Positions 6,852 through 11,010 of a DNA stretch of 11,010 nucleotides are shown piece after piece (the stretch's first letter is position 1; each line of letters starts with the position of its first letter). Position numbers and translations under genes: made by a program. Below the pieces are notes generated by a model, which worked only from the letters and a program-made list of their open reading frames with translations, was not told the DNA's origin and searched no databases. Source of the DNA: an uncultured Phycisphaerales bacterium (GTDB lineage: Bacteria; Planctomycetota; Phycisphaerae; Phycisphaerales; UBA1924); NCBI GenBank assembly GCA_937879825.1, contig CALFMQ010000293.1:1-11010 (forward strand), read 5' to 3'.

Positions 6852-9020
6852 CTATGGCCTCATCCAGTCGGGGATGCCGAGGGAGTCGATGCCGCCCTGG
6901 TTCCAGTCCATCTCCAGATACTCTGAGAGTTCGTAGGAACTGAGGTACTCGACATGCCCGTCGAGAAATGCGACGGAAGTGTCGCCCTGATTGAGGAGCA
7001 TCGCGCGGTCGATGGCGATGATTGTCTGGCTGGGATGCTGGATCGACGCCATCGATGTGCCTGCCAGGTCGGTGCGGTACCCGAAGTCGCCGGCGCCGTC
7101 CCATGCGGGGCCGAAGGGCGAGACGAGCATGTCGGCGGTGATCAGGTCGTTGTTTAAGAGTGTGTCCAGCGAGTCCGGGAGTTTGTCGTTGTGGTCGGCG
7201 CACCAGACGGCGACACCCATCGCGACACTCCTCGCCTGCGTGGAGCTTTTGACCTGCTTGGCGGACTCCCGCGCCTTAGCCAATGCGGGGAGCAGCGCTC
7301 CGACCATCCCGGCGGCGACAGCGATGCCCATGAGCCCGCCCATCGCGCCGCCGGCGCCGGCGATGTTGACCATCATGGAGCGGTCGCCTTGCCATGCGTA
7401 CATGAGGTCTTCGCCCTGCCAGCGTCCGGTGACGACCATGGGCTGGATGTCCTTCACGAACTCGTTGAAGGGCATCATGATGGGGCCGGGGTCGCGGGAG
7501 GGGTCGGAGGGTGAGCGGACGGCGTTGGCGATCACGGAGGCGAGCGCCTGCGCGACGCCGTAGCCCTGGCGGGCGTGGCGGGGCGTATCGACGAACTCGA
7601 AGGCCATGACATTATCGAGGCGGCCGCCCGCCATCTCGACGATCTTCTTGTTGTCGAGGATGGAGGACTTGGGGTCGCGGAGTTGGCTTGCGGCGCTCCA
7701 GAGCGCGGTGGGCGAGGCGCCGGCGACGACATAGTTGCCGACGATGGCCCACGAGATCTCGACGGGGAGCGGGAGGCCGGGCGTCATGAGTGTGAACGCG
7801 TCGATGCCGCCTTCGCTCCACGAGTTGATCTTCACGTAGCCGCGGCCTTCGCGTGCGCCGAGTTGGTTGATCTTGGTCTTGATCATGTTGTGGGTGCGAG
7901 CGAATGCGGCGGGGTCTTTGAGGGACATCACGGCGACCATGGAGAGGAGGCCGCCGCCGCCGGTGGTGTCTGACTGGTAGATGGTGTAGTGGTCACCCAG
8001 GTGCGCGATGAGGTCGGTGTCGGGGTTGAAGCCGAGTTCCTCGGCCATGATCTCGAAGGGGTCCTGCTCCTCGCCGGCCTGCTCGGCGAACATGCGGAGC
8101 ATCTCGGGGAGTTTGGACCAGTCGTACATTCCGGCCTGGGCGTACGTGGCGTCGGCGGGGATGACGCGGAGGAAGGAGGCGGGGATGTTCTTGCCGGGCA
8201 ATGCGCCCCAGTTGGTGCCGGCCTTGGCGTAGTTGCGCATCAACAGGCCGCCGTAGGTGCGATCGGCGCCGTGGCCGATGGCCATGTCCATCGTCATGGC
8301 GTTCTCGCCCATGATGCCGGACGACTCCATCATGTCGCGGAACATGGCCATGTCGGGGTTGCCCTCGAAGGCCATTTCCATGAGGGGCGTGAGTTGCTTC
8401 ATATCGGCGTGCACGGCGAAGCCCGGCGCGACGCCCTTTGGCAGGAGCGAAGAGACATCGAGCGCGGGCGCGTTGAGGTTGAGCGCGTTGACGCCGACGA
8501 CGAAGGACTCCTTGCCGTTGATCTCGGTTGCGCCGAGCAACATCTTGCCGAAGGGCGCTTCGGTGGTCTGGATGCCGCCGGCGGGCGGGCTCCATTCGGC
8601 GCCTTGCTGCTCAAGTATGGACGCGAGCATTCCTGCAGTGGAGCGGGGCTGCCCGGCCTCGATGGTGTTGACGATGAGTTGCGCGTGGAAGGGCATGGCG
8701 CCCTCGGCGGGGTTCTCGTCCATGCCGAAGCGGAGCGACATCGGGCTGATCAGGTGGTCCCAGACCATCTTGATCATGCCGGCGGGCATGTCGTCCTCCT
8801 GGAGTTCGGCGGGGAGTTCCAAGAGCCGGTCGTCGAGCATCATCAGGGCGCGCTTGAGTCCGGCGTCTTTCTTGTCCACGAGCAGCGCGTCGATGCCGCC
8901 CGACTGCACGACGATGGCGTCGGTCGCTTCGGCGGGTTGCTGGGCCATGGCCCACGAGACGGGCGAGAGGGTCATCGAGCCGCAGAGCATGCCGACCAGG
9001 AAGGGTCTCGGCTTAGTCAT
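6852..9020 (-). CDS. Exported protein (DUF3352-like body) with an internal prepilin-like H-X9-DG C-terminal region
   Basis: A 722-residue protein with an N-terminal signal peptide (MTKPRPFLVGMLCGSMTLSP, cut probably after SWAMA near residue 26). Residues about 30-545 form a soluble body resembling the DUF3352-type proteins of planctomycetes (ADATYAQAGMYDWSKLPEML at 289-308, LIAHLGDHYTIYQ at 337-349). At 552-582 there is a glycine-rich hydrophobic segment running into LLPALAKARESAKQVKSS. Then come AVWCADHNDKLPDSLDTLL at 604-622 and SVAFLDGHVEYLS at 682-694. That series closely matches planctomycete pseudopilins of the H-X9-DG type, but the GFTLIE processing site is missing and the segment is internal. 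The frame is open to 9851, but the extra 277 codons lie opposite the nuclease gene and carry no protein-like signal. GGAG at 9033-9030 lies 9 nt before ATG 9020 and 3 nt before ATG 9026. It is the first gene of a two-gene unit. Function unknown; it is probably anchored in the membrane through the 552-582 segment. Confidence 0.9.
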   Translation of the reverse strand: MTKPRPFLVGMLCGSMTLSPVSWAMAQQPAEATDAIVVQSGGIDALLVDKKDAGLKRALMMLDDRLLELPAELQEDDMPAGMIKMVWDHLISPMSLRFGMDENPAEGAMPFHAQLIVNTIEAGQPRSTAGMLASILEQQGAEWSPPAGGIQTTEAPFGKMLLGATEINGKESFVVGVNALNLNAPALDVSSLLPKGVAPGFAVHADMKQLTPLMEMAFEGNPDMAMFRDMMESSGIMGENAMTMDMAIGHGADRTYGGLLMRNYAKAGTNWGALPGKNIPASFLRVIPADATYAQAGMYDWSKLPEMLRMFAEQAGEEQDPFEIMAEELGFNPDTDLIAHLGDHYTIYQSDTTGGGGLLSMVAVMSLKDPAAFARTHNMIKTKINQLGAREGRGYVKINSWSEGGIDAFTLMTPGLPLPVEISWAIVGNYVVAGASPTALWSAASQLRDPKSSILDNKKIVEMAGGRLDNVMAFEFVDTPRHARQGYGVAQALASVIANAVRSPSDPSRDPGPIMMPFNEFVKDIQPMVVTGRWQGEDLMYAWQGDRSMMVNIAGAGGAMGGLMGIAVAAGMVGALLPALAKARESAKQVKSSTQARSVAMGVAVWCADHNDKLPDSLDTLLNNDLITADMLVSPFGPAWDGAGDFGYRTDLAGTSMASIQHPSQTIIAIDRAMLLNQGDTSVAFLDGHVEYLSSYELSEYLEMDWNQGGIDSLGIPDWMRP

Positions 9021-9134
9021 ATCCATCCACTCCGAATGTGTGCGTTGCGTGAGATTGCGCGCGTCTCGGCGGCGTCCGTATTGTAGTCTTTCGGGTTCTG
9101 TCGGGCGATCTTTCTCCACCCCACGGAGGGAAGC
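9021..9134. promoter_or_regulatory. Divergent intergenic region, likely promoters in both directions
   Basis: These 114 bases separate the minus-strand exported-protein gene from the plus-strand nuclease gene, so they must hold promoters for both unless the nuclease is served elsewhere. On the minus strand TACAAT (9085-9080) is a good -10-like hexamer about 55 nt from the start, but no fitting -35 is visible. On the plus strand TTGCGC (9055-9060) and TATTGT (9079-9084), 18 nt apart, are a weak pair that overlaps the minus-strand hexamer. The region is inferred from layout; the hexamers are tentative. Confidence 0.4.
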
Positions 9135-9140
9135 GTGGAG
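9114..9140 (+). promoter_or_regulatory. Possible start-codon hairpin of the nuclease gene
   Basis: Two alternative perfect stems cover the nuclease start. CTCCAC (9114-9119) pairs with GTGGAG (9135-9140). CCACG (9121-9125) pairs with CGTGG (9134-9138) around an 8-nt loop, GAGGGAAG. Either stem ties up the GTG start codon (9135-9137), and the loop carries the ribosome binding site (GGAGGG 9125-9130). This could hold back translation of the nuclease. Short stems arise easily in such GC-rich DNA, so confidence is modest. Confidence 0.35.
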
Positions 9141-9941
9141 TCCAACGGGCACCGCCGATTGAAGTTGCTGGCCGCGGCGTTCCTGCGCCGCAATGGATTC
9201 CGCGCGGTCGCCCCGGAGACGCGGCTGCCCGGATCGAGGGCGCTGGTGGATATCGCCGGGTATTACGAGGGGCACGCGGGGGGTGAGCCGAGCAGCGCGC
9301 CGCTCTTTACGTGGAAGCCGGCGGCACGCGAGAAGCGCGTGCGGTGCACGGCGGTGATCGAGTGCAAGTTTGTGCGGTCGGACTTCCTGCGCGAGCGGCA
9401 CGACCTGCCGGTGCTGCTGGCCAAGCGGGATGCGCTGGAGGTGCGGCGGCGGGAGTTCGAGCGGGGGCATTTGCGGGAGCGGGAGCCGGAGTTGCAGCAG
9501 AGCGGTTCGTTCTTGTTTGAAGAGATGGAGTCGTGGGACTTCGGGAACAGCCGATCGACCGTGTACCAGCGGGTGCTGCGGGAGTTGGCGGATGTGTCCA
9601 AGCGGATTCACGGTCACGCGAAGTTCTCGACGCTGGCGCATCGGCGGCTGGCGGACCGGTTGTATGTGATCGCGCCGGCGTCGACGCTTGCGCCGAGGGA
9701 TGTGCCTTTGGGATGGGGGCTGCTCGGTGCTGATCCCCGCGCGCTGGAGCGGGACGATGCGCGGGACTGGTTCGATTATGCGGAGCGGCCCTTGCCCGTG
9801 ACGATTCACAAGCGGGCGCCGATCGTGACGCCCACGGAGTGGCAGCGGCAACGGACGCTGCGGGCTATTGCGTTCGCGGCGTCGCGCGACTTATGGAAGG
9901 TGCCGACGGAAGTTACCCGTGCGCAGGCGGAGGCGTCGTGA
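9135..9941 (+). CDS. PD-(D/E)XK nuclease-like protein paired with a DNA methyltransferase
   Basis: The 268-residue product has a restriction-endonuclease-like core. Helix RRLKLLAAAFLRRNGFRAV (7-25) is followed by SRALVDIAGYY (34-44) with acidic D39, then TAVIECKFVRSDFLRE (72-87) with E76-C-K78, giving the D...ExK pattern that binds metal and cuts DNA. The run ECKxxRSDFLRE and the later DRLYVIAP (174-181) and PLGWGLL (191-197) resemble MmcB/VRR-NUC-like repair and restriction nucleases. A charged insertion (about 100-160, rich in Arg and Glu) separates core strands. The start is GTG at 9135 with GGAGGG 4 nt upstream. Its TGA overlaps the ATG of the methyltransferase by one base, so the two are co-expressed. 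That points to a restriction subunit, but a repair or DNA-processing role next to a methyltransferase is also possible. No helicase domain is present, so it is not a type III Res. Specificity cannot be read from the sequence. Confidence 0.78.
   Translation: MESNGHRRLKLLAAAFLRRNGFRAVAPETRLPGSRALVDIAGYYEGHAGGEPSSAPLFTWKPAAREKRVRCTAVIECKFVRSDFLRERHDLPVLLAKRDALEVRRREFERGHLREREPELQQSGSFLFEEMESWDFGNSRSTVYQRVLRELADVSKRIHGHAKFSTLAHRRLADRLYVIAPASTLAPRDVPLGWGLLGADPRALERDDARDWFDYAERPLPVTIHKRAPIVTPTEWQRQRTLRAIAFAASRDLWKVPTEVTRAQAEAS
9929..9933 (+). promoter_or_regulatory. Ribosome binding site of the methyltransferase gene
   Basis: GGAGG lies inside the last codons of the nuclease gene, 7 nt before the ATG at 9941. 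It favours that ATG over an in-frame GTG at 9938, though both share the site. Confidence 0.7.
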
Positions 9942-11010
9942 TGGGCGGGGGTGTTGCGGCGAGGGAGCACGCGATCGTCGGGCGGGTGCGGGCGCACTTT
10001 TTTCTGGATGAGACGGTCGATGAACACGCACGCGCGCTGGAGGCGGTGCGTGGGCTGGCGGAGCGGCTGAGCGACGCGGACCTTTTGCGGGTGGCTTCGG
10101 CGCTGATGGACGACGATGTTTCGGTGATTGGGAAGGGCGGGCATCGGCTGGTGTGGGAGGGGATGTCGCGGGTGTATGCGCCGGTGGGGGAGGAGGAGCG
10201 GTACATCACGCCAGATGTCGATGCGCGGATCGAGCGCATCAGCGATGTGGTGGGGGATGAACTCGGGGCGCTGGCTGCGATCGAGCGGGAGCGGTATGCG
10301 CGGTTTGTGCGGGTGCCGGGGGTTGCGGCGTCGCGGATGATCGCGGGGGATGACACCGATCGCGCTTCGATGATGATTGACTCGGACAACCTGGCGGCGA
10401 TGCGGTGGCTGATGGATGAGCTGGAGGGGAAGGTTGATCTGGTCTACGCGGACCCGCCGTACAACTCGGGGGAGCGGTTGTTCCGGTACCGGGATCGGTT
10501 TTCGCCCGCGGCGTGGCTGACGATGATGCGTGATCGGCTGGCGCTGATGGCGCGGCTTGTCGCGCCGACGGGTGCTGCGGCTTTCAGCATCAACGAGGCG
10601 TACGGGAGCGAGTTGAAACTGTTGTGCGATGAGGCGTTCGGGCGGGCGAACTTTCTGACGGCGCTGACCGTCAGGGTGCGGCACGAGGACCGGGTTCTCA
10701 AGGGGGCGCGGGCGTTTCAGGATGTGACGGAGCAGGTGCTGCTGTATCGGGGGTCGGCGTCGTTTGTGCCGCCGAGAAGAGAGCGGCCTTCGCGGGATCA
10801 CGAGTACGAGTGGGGGGTGGATGTGCGGGGCGGCGCGGAGCGCGTCGAGACGATCGAAGGGCGGCGGGTGGAGTTCTTCGCGCCGGGCGCGTTCGAACTT
10901 ATGCGCGGTGGTTCGCCTGAGGGGTTGAAGCGGATCAACATCCGCGGGGCGCTGCGAGAGGCGAACTCTTCGGGCAGGTTTTATGTCGCGCATCTGGAGC
11001 AACTTTTCGC
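9941..11010 (+). CDS. Adenine-specific DNA methyltransferase, beta class, type III Mod-like (3' partial)
   Basis: The frame runs unbroken from ATG 9941 to the right edge, giving 356 codons with the 3' end missing. It transfers a methyl group from AdoMet to adenine N6 in a specific DNA site. The catalytic motif IV reads DLVYADPPYNSG, with DPPY at 171-174. Before it, MIDSDNLAAMRWLMDEL matches the usual 'gDNL.aL..L' strand-helix; after it come WLTMMRDRLALMARLV and AAFSINE (213-219), as in type III Mod and related enzymes. FQDVTEQVLLYRGS matches the 'HEYILVY' region of Mod proteins, and the target-recognition region would start near residue 270. Motif I for AdoMet binding, which comes after the recognition region in beta-class enzymes, lies beyond the window, so completeness cannot be judged. 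The first 150 residues are an uncommon helical N-terminal extension. The gene is coupled to the nuclease gene by a TGATG overlap. Confidence 0.9.
   Translation, partial: MGGGVAAREHAIVGRVRAHFFLDETVDEHARALEAVRGLAERLSDADLLRVASALMDDDVSVIGKGGHRLVWEGMSRVYAPVGEEERYITPDVDARIERISDVVGDELGALAAIERERYARFVRVPGVAASRMIAGDDTDRASMMIDSDNLAAMRWLMDELEGKVDLVYADPPYNSGERLFRYRDRFSPAAWLTMMRDRLALMARLVAPTGAAAFSINEAYGSELKLLCDEAFGRANFLTALTVRVRHEDRVLKGARAFQDVTEQVLLYRGSASFVPPRRERPSRDHEYEWGVDVRGGAERVETIEGRRVEFFAPGAFELMRGGSPEGLKRINIRGALREANSSGRFYVAHLEQLF

Noticed and set aside
7989..9086. Plus-strand open frames opposite the exported-protein gene
   Set aside because: His, Gly and Val-rich shadow composition; the minus-strand protein has a signal peptide and recognisable regions.
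9021..9851. 277-codon upstream extension of the exported-protein frame on the minus strand
   Set aside because: It is rich in Arg, His and Pro, lies opposite the nuclease gene, and would put the obvious signal peptide inside the protein. The start at 9020 or 9026 with a ribosome site is better.
9135..9941. Reading the nuclease gene as a type III restriction (Res) subunit
   Set aside because: It is far too short and has no helicase motifs; only the nuclease-like core is visible.
9806..11002. Long minus-strand open frame of 398 codons
   Set aside because: It is opposite the methyltransferase, whose motifs are clear on the plus strand. The composition (Arg, His, Pro) is that of a high-GC antisense shadow.

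Overview
The window looks like a chromosomal segment of a high-GC planctomycete, most likely class Phycisphaerae. Two things point there. The secreted carboxypeptidase ends in a pair of dockerin-like calcium-binding repeats between cysteines, of the kind common on secreted proteins of that group. A second exported protein ends in a prepilin-like segment with a DGHV motif (the H-X9-DG type), also typical of Planctomycetota. The lineage is an inference from protein features, not from a marker gene.

Layout: (1) Bases 1-3036, plus strand: the tail of a protein that resembles a HlyD/membrane-fusion adaptor, a translationally coupled short SecA-like ATPase (619 aa), and a polytopic membrane protein 26 nt further on. 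Together they look like part of an export locus cut by the left edge. (2) 3129-3515, plus: a stand-alone domain matching the C-terminal region of B12-dependent (class II) ribonucleotide reductase. (3) 3517-5766, minus: a secreted M14 zinc carboxypeptidase, converging on the previous gene with one base between stop codons. (4) 5924-9020, minus: a two-gene unit made of a large exported protein with an internal prepilin-like region, followed 7 nt later by a helical protein of unknown function that starts at TTG. (5) 9135-11010, plus: a PD-(D/E)XK nuclease-like gene overlapping by one base the start of a beta-class (type III Mod-like) adenine DNA methyltransferase that runs off the right edge.

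The pieces most worth following are the truncated SecA motor with its partners, the nuclease-methyltransferase pair (a candidate restriction-modification or DNA-processing cassette), and the exported protein carrying a prepilin-like region at its C-terminal end instead of its N-terminus.

I saw no tRNA, rRNA, CRISPR array, insertion sequence or convincing intrinsic terminator. No intergenic gap exceeds 160 nt. The very high GC content creates many long antisense open frames, which I treated as shadows.
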